A stretch of 64,000 bases of DNA, taken from contig NZ_NKYF01000001.1 of assembly GCF_002262885.1 (NCBI RefSeq), forward strand, positions 558,001 to 622,000. Direction: 5' to 3'. Made by a program: the position numbers and the translations under genes. This document shows, in pieces, positions 51,253 to 59,425 of this stretch (within the stretch, counting starts at the first letter, position 1; each line of letters begins with the position of its first letter). Origin of the DNA: Pseudonocardia sp. MH-G8 (GTDB lineage: Bacteria > Actinomycetota > Actinomycetes > Mycobacteriales > Pseudonocardiaceae). The notes beneath the pieces were generated by a model, which worked only from the letters and a program-made list of their open reading frames with translations, searched no databases and was not told the DNA's origin.

Positions 51253-52047
51253 GTGACGATCAGCACCCCCCAGAACACCGTCCATGGCAGTGGGGGCGGC
51301 ACGTCCCCCGCTGGGGCCTCGTTCGACATCGTCCGGCGCGGTTACGACCGTGACCAGGTCGATGCGCAGATGCGGGAGCTCCGGGACCGGATCGGCGCCG
51401 CCGAATCCGCCCGCAAGTCCGCCGAGCAGCGCTCCCGGGCCATCGAGGGCGAGCTGCGCACCACGCGCGCCCAGCAGCCCGACGGCCCGATCTCCCAGGA
51501 GAGCTTCGGCTTCCGGGCCGAGAAGATCCTGCGGCTCGCCGAGCACGAGGCGGCCGACGTCCGCAGTCGGGCGGCCAACGAGGCCACCGCCCTCGTCGAG
51601 CAGGCCCGGGCCGACGCCGAGCGGCACCGCCACGAGGTCGAGCAGAAGCTCATCGCGCGCTCGGCCGAGCTCGACCAGGAGGCCGCGCAGCGCAACGTCA
51701 CCATCCAGGAGCGCGAGCAGCAGGCCGCCGCCACCCTCGCGGCCGCGCGCGAGGACGCCACCCGCATCAACGACGACGCGCGCCACGCCGCCGACAAGCT
51801 GCTCTCCGAGGCCCAGACCCGCGCGGACGAGGTGCGCCAGCGCAGCGACCAGGACCTCAAGCGCCGACGTGAGTCCGCCGACCAGGAGCTGCGCCGCATC
51901 GGCTCGCTCCACGAGGGCGTGCGCAACGAGATGGCCCGGCTGCACAAGCTCCTCGGCACCGAGCTCGGTGAGGGGGCTGCCCGCGCCCCCGAGAAGCCTG
52001 CCGAGCGCAACGGCACTGCCCAGCCGGTGAGCCAGCCCCGCTCGTAG
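51253..52047 (+). CDS. DivIVA-like coiled-coil protein
   Basis: A 264-aa protein. A short DivIVA-type N-terminal motif (FDIVRRGYDRDQVDAQMREL) is followed by a long heptad-rich coiled coil rich in Ala, Glu, Arg and Gln (about residues 45-235), then an unstructured tail. Actinobacterial proteins of this shape (Wag31/Scy/SepIVA-like) organise cell poles or septa, so a cytoskeletal role is plausible; none is proven here. The GTG at 51253 has no close ribosome site; GGAGG at 51219-51223 is 29 nt away, so the start is uncertain by some codons. Confidence 0.75.
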   Translation: MTISTPQNTVHGSGGGTSPAGASFDIVRRGYDRDQVDAQMRELRDRIGAAESARKSAEQRSRAIEGELRTTRAQQPDGPISQESFGFRAEKILRLAEHEAADVRSRAANEATALVEQARADAERHRHEVEQKLIARSAELDQEAAQRNVTIQEREQQAAATLAAAREDATRINDDARHAADKLLSEAQTRADEVRQRSDQDLKRRRESADQELRRIGSLHEGVRNEMARLHKLLGTELGEGAARAPEKPAERNGTAQPVSQPRS

Positions 52048-52192
52048 CCGGTCCCGCTCGTGGGCCCGTCCGGCGCCGGGAGCCTCCTGCGCGGCTCGGA
52101 AGGATCACCAGAGGTGGTCGCTCCGGGCCGCGCGTCGGCATGCCCGCAGCCGCACGCCGGACTGTCGCACCCGGCCACCATGGGGATCCCCC

Positions 52193-52215
52193 GATGATCA
52201 CGGTCAGTGATCATC
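52193..52215. promoter_or_regulatory. Perfect palindrome upstream of selA (candidate operator)
   Basis: GATGATCAC (52193-52201) and GTGATCATC (52207-52215) form a perfect 9-bp inverted repeat with a 5-nt spacer, 70 nt upstream of the candidate -10 box of selA. It stands out in an otherwise non-repetitive 250-bp gap. Confidence 0.55.
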
Positions 52216-52285
52216 TGCCGGTCCCGCACCGGGGCGTCGTGGCAACAGGAGGTGCCGTTCGGCGCAGCTGCGTGTGTCGTCACCG

Positions 52286-52291
52286 TAGGGT
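52286..52291 (+). promoter_or_regulatory. Candidate -10 box (leaderless) for selA
   Basis: TAGGGT with a 6-nt spacer (TTCCCC) to the GTG at 52298; mirrors the selD arrangement. Confidence 0.5.
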
Positions 52292-52297
52292 TTCCCC

Positions 52298-53677
52298 GTG
52301 AGCAGCGCCGGTCGGCAACGTGGGACGCGAGCCCTCGACCCGCGCCGGCACGTGCCCCGCACCGACGCGGTCCTGGACGATCCCCGCGTCGCGGCCGCGG
52401 TGCCGATGCTGGGCCGGGCGCTGGTACGGACGGCGGTGGGCGCCGTGCAGGAGCGGGTCCGGCGGGGCGAGGTGCCGGCCACGCACGAGGCGGTCGTGGA
52501 GGCCGTGCTCGCCGCGCTGCCGCCCGTCCCCGCCGCGTTGCGGCCCGTCCTGAACGCCACCGGCGTGCTGCTGCACACCAACCTGGGTCGCGCACCGCTG
52601 TCCGACGCCGCCCGCGCCGCGGTCGACCTCGCCGCGGGCACCTGCGACGTCGAGCTGGACCTGGCCACCGGCGCGCGCGGTCCGCGCGGTGCCAGCACCG
52701 TCGACGCCCTGCTCGCCGCCGTCCCGGGCGCGGCGGCGGCGCACGTCGTGAACAACGGGGCCGCCGCGCTCGCCCTCGTCGCCGCCGCGCTCGCAGGCGG
52801 GCGCGAGGTGGTCATCTCGCGCGGCGAGCTCGTCGAGATCGGTGACGGCTTCCGCATCCCGGAGCTGCTGGCGGCGGCCGGCGCGCGGCTGCGGGAGGTC
52901 GGCACGACCAACCGCACCAGCCGGGACGACTACGCCGCGGCGATCGGCCCGGAGACCGCGCTGATCCTCAAGGTGCACCCCTCGAACTTCGTCGTCCGCG
53001 GGTTCACCCGCTCGGTCGGCGTCCGCGCCCTGGCAGGACTCGGGGTACCGGTGGTGGCCGACATCGGCTCCGGCCTGCTCGCGCCGCACCGGCTGCTGCC
53101 CGACGAGCCGGACGCCGCGGGCACCCTCGCCGAGGGCGCCGCCGTCGTGACGGCGTCGGGGGACAAGCTGCTCGGCGGCCCGCAGGCCGGGCTCCTGCTC
53201 GGCGCGCCGGGCGCCGGGGCGGAGCTGGTGGGCACGATGCGCCGCCACCCGCTGGCCCGGGCGCTGCGGGTGGACAAGCTGACGCTCGCCGCGCTCGAGG
53301 CCACGCTGCGCGGGCCCGCCACGCCGGTGCGCCAGGCCCTGGACGCCGACCCGCGGACGTTGCGCGCCCGCGCCGACCGGCTGGCGGTCGCCCTCGCCGA
53401 ACGGGGCGTGGACGCCGTGGCCGTCGATTCGGGCGCGGCCGTCGGCGGCGGCGGCGCCCCCGATGTCGCGCTGCCGAGCGCCGCGGTCTCCCTCCCGCCG
53501 CACTACGCCGCGGCCCTGCGCGCGGGCGACCCCGCGGTGCTCGGACGCACCGAGCACGGGCGCTGCCTGCTCGACCTGCGCGCGCTCGGCCCCGCTGCCG
53601 ACGCCGATCTGGCCGCAGCGGTGCTGGCGTGCCCGCCGACGTGCACGTCGTCATCCATGTCCCCATGCATGTCGTAG
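52298..53677 (+). CDS. selA: L-seryl-tRNA(Sec) selenium transferase
   Basis: A 459-aa PLP enzyme that converts Ser-tRNA(Sec) to Sec-tRNA(Sec) using selenophosphate. Signature blocks are RPVLNATGVLLHTNLGRAPLS, VVNNGAAALALVAAAL, SRGELVEIGDGFRIPELL, VGTTNRTS, LKVHPSNF and TASGDKLLGGPQAG with PLP Lys290. The C-terminus (CPPTCTSSSMSPCMS) comes from the region overlapping selB. Starts with GTG at 52298, leaderless. The 13-nt overlap with selB indicates coupled translation. Confidence 0.95.
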   Translation: MSSAGRQRGTRALDPRRHVPRTDAVLDDPRVAAAVPMLGRALVRTAVGAVQERVRRGEVPATHEAVVEAVLAALPPVPAALRPVLNATGVLLHTNLGRAPLSDAARAAVDLAAGTCDVELDLATGARGPRGASTVDALLAAVPGAAAAHVVNNGAAALALVAAALAGGREVVISRGELVEIGDGFRIPELLAAAGARLREVGTTNRTSRDDYAAAIGPETALILKVHPSNFVVRGFTRSVGVRALAGLGVPVVADIGSGLLAPHRLLPDEPDAAGTLAEGAAVVTASGDKLLGGPQAGLLLGAPGAGAELVGTMRRHPLARALRVDKLTLAALEATLRGPATPVRQALDADPRTLRARADRLAVALAERGVDAVAVDSGAAVGGGGAPDVALPSAAVSLPPHYAAALRAGDPAVLGRTEHGRCLLDLRALGPAADADLAAAVLACPPTCTSSSMSPCMS

Positions 53678-55491
53678 CGACGGCGGGTCACGTCGACCAC
53701 GGGAAGTCGACGCTGGTCCGCACCCTCACCGGGATGGAGCCCGACCGGTGGGCGGAGGAGCGCAGGCGCGGGATGACGATCGACCTGGGGTTCGCCTGGA
53801 CGAGGCTGGCGTCGGAGGCCACGATCGCGTTCGTCGACGTGCCGGGCCACGAGCGGTTCGTCGCCACGATGCTGGCCGGCGTCGGTCCGGTGCCGGCCGC
53901 GCTCCTGGTGGTGGCCGCCGACGAGGGGTGGATGCCGCAGTCCGCCGAGCACGTGGACGCGCTGTCCGCGCTCGGGGTGCGCCACGGACTGCTGGTGATC
54001 ACCCGCAGCGATCTGATGGACCCCGCCCTCGCCCTCGACGACGCCCGTCGCCACCTCGCCCCCACACCGCTCGCGGACGTGCCCGCCGTGGCCGTCTCCG
54101 CGGTGACCGGCGCCGGCACGGACGCCCTGCGCACCGCGCTCGAGGGCCTCGTCGCCGGGCTGCCCGATCCCGATCCCGGCGCGGACGTCCGGTTGTGGAT
54201 CGACCGCGCGTTCACCATCCGCGGCGCGGGGACCGTCGTCACCGGCACCCTCGGCGCCGGCCGCCTCCGGGTGGACGACGAGCTCGAGCTGCGCACGGGC
54301 ACGGGCACCCGGCGCGTGACGGTGCGGGGGCTGCAGTGCCTCGGGGTGGCCGTCGACGAGGCTCGCGGGGTGGCCCGGGTGGCGGTGAACCTGCGCGGGA
54401 CGCCCCGCGAGAGCGTGCGGCGCGGGGACGTCCTGCTGACGCCCGGCGCCTGGCTGGGCACGGACCTGCTCGACGTCCGGCTGCACGGCGTGCGCACCGA
54501 TGCGCCGGCACCGGATCCCCGCGGCCTACCCGCCGAGCTGACGCTGCACGTCGGCGCCGCGGCCGTGCCGGCGCGGGTGCGCCCGCTCGGAACGGACACG
54601 GCGCGGCTGCGGCTGCGGCATCCGGTGCCGCTGCGCATCGGTGACCGTGCCCTGCTGCGTGATCCCGGCCGCCGGGTCGTGGCGGCGGGCCTGACCGCGC
54701 TCGACGTGCGCCCGCCCGCGTTGCGGCGCCGGGGGGCCGCCGCGCGGCGGTCCGCCGCGCTCACCGCGCTGCCGGCCGTCGCCGATGCGGCCGGTGAGCT
54801 CGCGCGGCGTGGCCTGGCCCGGCGCGCCGAGCTGCTGGCGATGGGTGTGGCAGCCGACGACGTCGACGCCGTCGCGGCCGTCCGCGCCGCGGGCTGGCTG
54901 GTGGACCCGGCTCGGGCCACCGCGTCGGCGGACGCGCTCGCCGACGCGGTGGCCACGCACGACGCCGCCGACCCGCTGGACCCCGGCCTGCCCGTCGAGG
55001 CCGCGCGCCGCGCGGCCGGGCTGCCCGATGCGCGGCTGGTGGAGGCGGTGCTGTTGCGGGCGGCACCGGCGCAGGCGGCACCGGGGAACAGCACGCTGCG
55101 GCTGCGTCACGGGCGCGTGGTGCGCGACGCGGAGCCCGCGCTCCCGGCCGCGGTGCGGACCGCGATGGACGCCCTGCGCCACCAGCTGGAGCGCGACCCG
55201 TTCGTCGCCCCGGAGGCGGACCGGCTCGCCGCGCTGGGGCTGGGGCCGCGCCAGATCGCGTCGCTCGTGCGGGCCGGGGAGCTGATGCGCATCGCCGACG
55301 GCGTGGTGCTGCTGCCGGGTGCCGACGAGCGTGCCGTGCAGGTCCTCGCCGGCCTGCCCGAGGAGTTCACGATCAGCACCGCACGGCAGGCCCTCGGGAC
55401 GTCCCGACGCGTGGCCGTTCCCCTACTGGAGCTGCTGGCCCGGGCCGGACGCACCACGCGCACGCCCGACGGACGACACCGCGTCAAATGA
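53665..55491 (+). CDS. selB: Selenocysteine-specific elongation factor
   Basis: A 608-aa EF-Tu-like GTPase that delivers Sec-tRNA to UGA codons marked by SECIS. The G domain has G1 AGHVDHGKST, G2-region RRRGMTIDLGFAW, G3 DVPGHERF and G4-like TRSDLMD. Beta-barrel domains follow (VVTGTLGAGRLRV), and the C-terminal third carries winged-helix domains that bind the SECIS hairpin (ending PLLELLARAGRTTRTPDGRHRVK in pattern). The ATG at 53665 gives the family-typical start MHVVATAGHVDHGKS. With selA, selD and selC it completes the Sec machinery in this window. Confidence 0.95.
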   Translation: MHVVATAGHVDHGKSTLVRTLTGMEPDRWAEERRRGMTIDLGFAWTRLASEATIAFVDVPGHERFVATMLAGVGPVPAALLVVAADEGWMPQSAEHVDALSALGVRHGLLVITRSDLMDPALALDDARRHLAPTPLADVPAVAVSAVTGAGTDALRTALEGLVAGLPDPDPGADVRLWIDRAFTIRGAGTVVTGTLGAGRLRVDDELELRTGTGTRRVTVRGLQCLGVAVDEARGVARVAVNLRGTPRESVRRGDVLLTPGAWLGTDLLDVRLHGVRTDAPAPDPRGLPAELTLHVGAAAVPARVRPLGTDTARLRLRHPVPLRIGDRALLRDPGRRVVAAGLTALDVRPPALRRRGAAARRSAALTALPAVADAAGELARRGLARRAELLAMGVAADDVDAVAAVRAAGWLVDPARATASADALADAVATHDAADPLDPGLPVEAARRAAGLPDARLVEAVLLRAAPAQAAPGNSTLRLRHGRVVRDAEPALPAAVRTAMDALRHQLERDPFVAPEADRLAALGLGPRQIASLVRAGELMRIADGVVLLPGADERAVQVLAGLPEEFTISTARQALGTSRRVAVPLLELLARAGRTTRTPDGRHRVK

Positions 55492-55527
55492 GGCGTGCTC
55501 CAGGTGGCACGCGGGACCGCGGCGCCT

Positions 55528-55533
55528 TACGGT
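55528..55533 (+). promoter_or_regulatory. Candidate -10 box for STAS gene
   Basis: TACGGT, 8 nt before the ATG at 55542; possible near-leaderless start. Confidence 0.4.
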
Positions 55534-55541
55534 GAGCCACG

Positions 55542-55955
55542 ATGTCCGAGACGCGCGAGAACCTGCCGTCAGACCCCCCGTCCGTGCGACGTGGGGGCGA
55601 CGCCGATGACCAGATCACCCTGACCACCGCGCGGCCGGCGGCGCAGCAGGTCATCATCACCGTGGGGGGTGAGGTCGACATGCTCACCTCGCCCCAGCTG
55701 CGCTCCCTGGTGCTCGACCAGTTCGAGCCCGGTGCCGGCGTGGAGCTCGTGGTGCTCGACCTCGACGGGGTCACCTTCCTCGGCACGAGCGGGCTGGCGG
55801 TGCTCATCGAGGTGCGGGAGGCGGCTCACGCGGCGGGGGTCGAGCTGCGGCTGGCCTGCACCGCCCGCCGGGTGCTGCGACCTCTCACGATCGCCGGGCT
55901 CATCCCGCTCTTCGACATCCACGACACGATCGACGGAGCGCTCGCGGCTACCTGA
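55542..55955 (+). CDS. STAS-domain anti-sigma factor antagonist
   Basis: A 137-aa SpoIIAA/RsbV-like protein (ITVGGEVDMLTSPQLRSLVLDQ, LVVLDLDGVTFLGTSGLAVLIE). The phospho-acceptor Ser is intact in FLGTSGL, unlike the STAS protein at 37854. It is expected to bind an anti-sigma kinase when dephosphorylated by a PP2C phosphatase; the LOV-PP2C phosphatase 1.3 kb downstream is an obvious candidate partner. It precedes the WhiB gene on the same strand. Confidence 0.87.
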   Translation: MSETRENLPSDPPSVRRGGDADDQITLTTARPAAQQVIITVGGEVDMLTSPQLRSLVLDQFEPGAGVELVVLDLDGVTFLGTSGLAVLIEVREAAHAAGVELRLACTARRVLRPLTIAGLIPLFDIHDTIDGALAAT

Positions 55956-55980
55956 CCAGCACGTCTTCCCCGCGGCCGGG

Positions 55981-55996
55981 TGTGAGCTGCATCACA
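55981..55996. promoter_or_regulatory. CRP/GlxR-type operator upstream of whiB gene
   Basis: TGTGAGCTGCATCACA, a perfect TGTGA-N6-TCACA palindrome that extends to CCGG on both sides (26-nt near-perfect dyad with one mismatched position per side). It lies 100 nt before the WhiB ATG, a typical activator/repressor distance. Confidence 0.72.
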
Positions 55997-56095
55997 TCCG
56001 GCATGGGGCCGCGTGGCGGCGTTTGGCCTGCCGACCCCCTGGGAATCAGCACCTCGGTCGCCCGGAACGTCGGGCACGAACGACAAGAGGTGACG

Positions 56096-56389
56096 ATGAG
56101 CGACGTTTCCCGGCTCCCCGGCCCCATGGACCACGCGTGGCAGTGGCAGCGCCTCGGCTCGTGCCGCGGCATGGACAGCGGCGTCTTCTTCCACCCCGAT
56201 GGCGAGCGCAACCCGTCCCGCTCGCGGCGCACGGCGCAGGCCAAGGAGGTCTGCCGACGCTGCCCGGTGATCGAGCAGTGCCGCGAGTTCGCCCTGCAGA
56301 CCCGGGAGCCGTTCGGTGTCTGGGGCGGGCTGGCCGAGGCCGAGCGCCGCGTGATCCTCGAGCGGCGTGGTGTGCCCATGGCGAGCTGA
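56096..56389 (+). CDS. WhiB-family iron-sulfur regulator, WhiB3/WhiD-like
   Basis: A 97-aa WhiB protein with the four [4Fe-4S] ligands Cys23, Cys53, Cys56 and Cys62, and the G[V/I]WGG turn (FGVWGGLAEAERR). The blocks WQWQRLGSCRGMDSGVFFHPDGER and RRCPVIEQCREFAL are those of the WhiB3 (mycobacteria)/WhiD (Streptomyces) subgroup, linked to redox sensing and late sporulation and normally partnered with the principal sigma factor. AGAGG precedes the ATG at 56096. The upstream CRP-type palindrome suggests cAMP-linked control. Confidence 0.9.
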   Translation: MSDVSRLPGPMDHAWQWQRLGSCRGMDSGVFFHPDGERNPSRSRRTAQAKEVCRRCPVIEQCREFALQTREPFGVWGGLAEAERRVILERRGVPMAS

Positions 56390-56411
56390 GCCACGGTCGA
56401 GAAGCACACGA

Positions 56412-56438
56412 GGGGCGGATCCCAGCGGGATCCGCCCC
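56412..56438. terminator. Bidirectional terminator between whiB and convergent gene
   Basis: Perfect 12-bp stem GGGGCGGATCCC (56412-56423)/GGGATCCGCCCC (56427-56438) with a 3-nt AGC loop, placed between the whiB stop and the stop of the convergent gene at 56451. Confidence 0.85.
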
Positions 56439-56450
56439 CGGACGTCGTGC

Positions 56451-56984
56451 TCACCGCCTGCCGGCGGCCGCCAGTTGCGGGCAGTGGTAGCGCAGCAGCG
56501 GGATGCCGTAGACCTGCGCGACCCGTTCGGCTGCGCGGTTGACGGCGGCCCGGGCGGGGTCGCCCGGTTCCGGTGCCGGGGCGAGGCAGTAGACGCCGGG
56601 CTCGGGATCGAAACCGATGAGCTCGCTCAGCGCGGCCACCAGGTCCTCATCGGCATCCGCCGGGAGCGGGTCGGGCAGCCCCAGCCGGTGCAGGCGCAGG
56701 TCGGACAGGCCGAGGCGGGCGACATCCGCGCGCAGCTCCTGGCCGGCTCGATCGAGATCGTCGTCGTCGGGGTCGCCGTGGCCGTGGCCGTGGCGGTCGG
56801 CGACCACGAGGATCTCGGCCTCCGGAAACCCGCCGACGAGTCGCACGAGATCGGATCCGGGGTACAGCAGTTCCGCGGCGTGGACGGTGATCGCGACGGC
56901 GCGGGCGGACGGGGGTACGGCGAACCGGCCGGTGGCCGCCACCACCACCGGCTCGGAGACTGAGGCCTCCGGCACCGCGACCAT
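56451..56984 (-). CDS. Protein of unknown function
   Basis: About 177 aa from the ATG at 56984; the frame is open to an ATG at 57053, but GAGGGGG lies just before the inner start. I do not recognise the family. Visible features are VAVPEASVSEPVVVAATGRF at the start, a His/Asp-rich loop (DRHGHGHGDPDDDD) that might bind metal, and an end motif AQVYGIPLLRYHCPQLAAA. No signal peptide or membrane segment is seen. Codon bias is like its neighbours, so the gene is probably real. Confidence 0.6.
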   Translation of the reverse strand: MVAVPEASVSEPVVVAATGRFAVPPSARAVAITVHAAELLYPGSDLVRLVGGFPEAEILVVADRHGHGHGDPDDDDLDRAGQELRADVARLGLSDLRLHRLGLPDPLPADADEDLVAALSELIGFDPEPGVYCLAPAPEPGDPARAAVNRAAERVAQVYGIPLLRYHCPQLAAAGRR

Positions 56985-57213
56985 GTGCACCACGTCCCCC
57001 TCGACCGGCTGGACGTCCCGCCCCCGGGAACTGCCGGTTCGTCGCCGAGTCAACTCCCACCGAATGCCGTTCGAACCCCATACCGGCGGTACGAACGCCG
57101 AATGGGCACCGAGGATCCGTGAATGGCCGGCTACTGCGGGGTAGCGTCCACGCCCCGCCGCTCGCGCCGCTCGGCGCTCGCCGCCGACCTGCGGTAACGC
57201 CGAGGGACGGAGG

Positions 57214-59316
57214 TCATCCGTCGAGGCGCACGGCCAACAGGGCGACGTCGTCGCGCGGCCGGATCGGGCTGCACGCCGCGAGCACGCGCTCCACGAGCGC
57301 GTCGGCAGCGATGTCCGCGGGCAGGCCCGTCACGGTGGACTCGAGGAGGTCCGCCCGCGCGTCCGCGTCCTCGCCCGCGATGTCGGTGAGCCCGTCGGTG
57401 TAGAGCAGCAGCAGCGTGCCGGGCGGGCAACGCAGCTCGGCCTCGGCCCGACCCGGTCCGGTCCGCCTGCCGAAGCTGCGGACCGCGCCGATCATCGGCG
57501 AACGGTTCTCGTCCAGACGCGCCAGGGTGCCGTCGGGAAGGAGCACGAGCGGCGCCGGATGGCCGGCGTTGGCGTAGCGCAGCAGGCGGTGCCCGTCCGA
57601 GCCGGGCGGTTCCAGACGCGCGTAGACAGCGGTGGCCATGGCCGCCATCTCCAGTCCCTGCACGAGCTGGTCGCAGCGGTCGAGCACCAGGCCGGGCGGC
57701 CCGCCGTCCCAGGCGTAGGAGCGAAGGACACCCCGCAGCTGCCCCATCGCGGCCGCGGCGATGAGGTCGTGGCCCACGACGTCGCCGATCGCCAGCCCCA
57801 GCGCGCCGTCGGGCAGGTCGAGCACGTCGTACCAGTCACCGCCGACCTGGTTGCCGACGACACCGGCGCGGTAGCGCGCCGCCACCTGCACCCCGTCGAC
57901 GTCCGACACCACGGGCAGCAGGCTGCGCTGCAGCGTCGCGGCGGCGGCGTGCTCGGTCTCGTAGAGCCGGGCGTTGTCGACGGCGAGGCCGGCCCGACCG
58001 GCGATGTCCGTGGCGAGGTGCAGGTCGCGCTGCCCGTAGCGGCGGCCGTACGGGTGCTGCGTCATGAGGGTGAGGGCACCGAGCACCCGGCCCCGCGCGC
58101 GCACCGGCAGCACCATCACCGACCGCAGGCGCAGGGTGTCGTAGACGGCGGCGGCCGCCGGGTCGTCGGGGTAGCGGTCGGCACCGCGCTCGGGTAGCTC
58201 CCCCACCAGCACCGGCTGGTCGCCCGCCAGCACGCTCCCGGTGTCGCTGCCCGCACCCACGTGGTAGTTGCGCAGCTGCCCGAGCTCGCGCAGCCGTTCC
58301 TCGTCGCCCGGATCGCGGGCAGCGACCGCGAGCCTGCGCGGCACCCCCTGCCCCGGCACGTCCAGCACGTCGACCGCGCACATGTCGGCGAGCTCCGGCA
58401 CGAGGCTTCGGGCGAGCCGTTCGCACGCGTCGACCACGCCCAGCGCCACCGTCATCTGCGTGGTGGCCTCGGCGAGCAGCCGCAGTTGCGCGCGCGCCTC
58501 CTCTGCCTCGGCGAGCGCGGCCAGGCGCTCCTGCTCGACGGTGACCCGCTCGGTGACGTCGTTCTGCACGCCCACGAAGTTGACCAGCTCGCCGGCACCG
58601 TCGAACACCGGGGAGAGCGCCACCTCGTTCCAGAAGGCCGAGCCGTCCCGCCGGTAGTTGAGCAGGACCTCGGTGACCGGCACCTGCCGGGCCACGGCCT
58701 CGGCGATGCGCCGCACGGTGGCCGGATCGGTGTGGGCGCCCTGCAGGAACCGGCAGTTGCGCCCGACCGTCTCCTCGACCGGGTACCCGGTGAGGGTCGA
58801 GAACGAGGGGTTGGCCCAGACGAGCGGGTTGTCGTCCCGGCGCGGGTCGGTGATCGTGAAGGACATCCCGGTGGCGACGAGGGCGCGGTCGCGCAGCACC
58901 TCCAGGCGCGGCGGGCCGTCGGGCTCTGCTCCCGGCAGCGGCTGCAGCACCATCAGCGCGAGCCGCTCCAGCCCGGCGGCCACCCCGCCCAGCGGGAAGC
59001 CGGTCATCCACAACAGCCGGTCCGGCACGGCGACGAGCTCGCCCGCCACCGGCGCCCCGCTGGCCAGCACCGAGAGCGGCGAACCCGGACCCCGCGCCGG
59101 GTGACCCCCCGGTGCGGTCAGGCCCGCGGCGTCGGCCCACGCGTCGACGCCGACCGGTAGCTGCACCCGGGCACCGGTGAGCGCGGCGGCCGCGGCGTCC
59201 ATCTGCACGATCGCGCCCTGCGCGAGGTCGATGACCAGGACGGCGGCGGGTGCCGGCTGCTGCCCCGGCGGGAGCACGGCGACGCCCGCCCCCTCGAGGT
59301 CCACCCGATCCGCCAC
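57214..59316 (-). CDS. LOV-GAF-PP2C (SpoIIE/RsbU-type) protein phosphatase
   Basis: A 700-aa cytosolic signalling phosphatase. Order: a degenerate PAS-like region (1-125); a LOV domain (about 145-255) with the flavin motif GRNCRFLQG and photoactive Cys188, plus NPSFSTLTGYPVEE, LLNYRRDGSAFWNEVALSPV and FVGVQNDVTERV; a GAF domain (about 280-445); and a SpoIIE-type PP2C domain (465-695) with metal aspartates in GGDWYDVLDL, GDVVGHD, YTDGLTD and RDDVALLAV. Blue light should form the Cys-FMN adduct and change phosphatase activity toward a STAS antagonist. The GTG at 59316 is 6 nt after a TACTCT box (leaderless). Confidence 0.9.
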   Translation of the reverse strand: MADRVDLEGAGVAVLPPGQQPAPAAVLVIDLAQGAIVQMDAAAAALTGARVQLPVGVDAWADAAGLTAPGGHPARGPGSPLSVLASGAPVAGELVAVPDRLLWMTGFPLGGVAAGLERLALMVLQPLPGAEPDGPPRLEVLRDRALVATGMSFTITDPRRDDNPLVWANPSFSTLTGYPVEETVGRNCRFLQGAHTDPATVRRIAEAVARQVPVTEVLLNYRRDGSAFWNEVALSPVFDGAGELVNFVGVQNDVTERVTVEQERLAALAEAEEARAQLRLLAEATTQMTVALGVVDACERLARSLVPELADMCAVDVLDVPGQGVPRRLAVAARDPGDEERLRELGQLRNYHVGAGSDTGSVLAGDQPVLVGELPERGADRYPDDPAAAAVYDTLRLRSVMVLPVRARGRVLGALTLMTQHPYGRRYGQRDLHLATDIAGRAGLAVDNARLYETEHAAAATLQRSLLPVVSDVDGVQVAARYRAGVVGNQVGGDWYDVLDLPDGALGLAIGDVVGHDLIAAAAMGQLRGVLRSYAWDGGPPGLVLDRCDQLVQGLEMAAMATAVYARLEPPGSDGHRLLRYANAGHPAPLVLLPDGTLARLDENRSPMIGAVRSFGRRTGPGRAEAELRCPPGTLLLLYTDGLTDIAGEDADARADLLESTVTGLPADIAADALVERVLAACSPIRPRDDVALLAVRLDG

Positions 59317-59322
59317 CTCGTC

Positions 59323-59328
59323 AGAGTA
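59323..59328 (-). promoter_or_regulatory. Candidate -10 box (leaderless) for LOV phosphatase
   Basis: TACTCT on the minus strand, 6-nt spacer (GACGAG) to the GTG at 59316. It lies back to back with the GntR promoter box at 59414. Confidence 0.5.
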
Positions 59329-59413
59329 GGGAAAGAACCGCGCGAGCGCGTTGCCACGAACCGGGCGTTCCTCGGCGCTCGGCTGCGGGCGCGGCCGGGC
59401 GGCGTGGCCCCGT

Positions 59414-59419
59414 TAGGGT
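59414..59419 (+). promoter_or_regulatory. Candidate -10 box (leaderless) for GntR gene
   Basis: TAGGGT with a 6-nt spacer to the ATG at 59426; the same layout as selA. No ribosome site precedes the ATG, which supports a leaderless mRNA. Confidence 0.55.
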
Positions 59420-59425
59420 GGTCCG

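Noticed and set aside
51165..51353. Short ORF with GGAGG overlapping the DivIVA-like gene start
   Set aside because: It runs into the DivIVA-like coding region in another frame and shows no conserved motif; it could at most be a leader peptide, for which there is no evidence.
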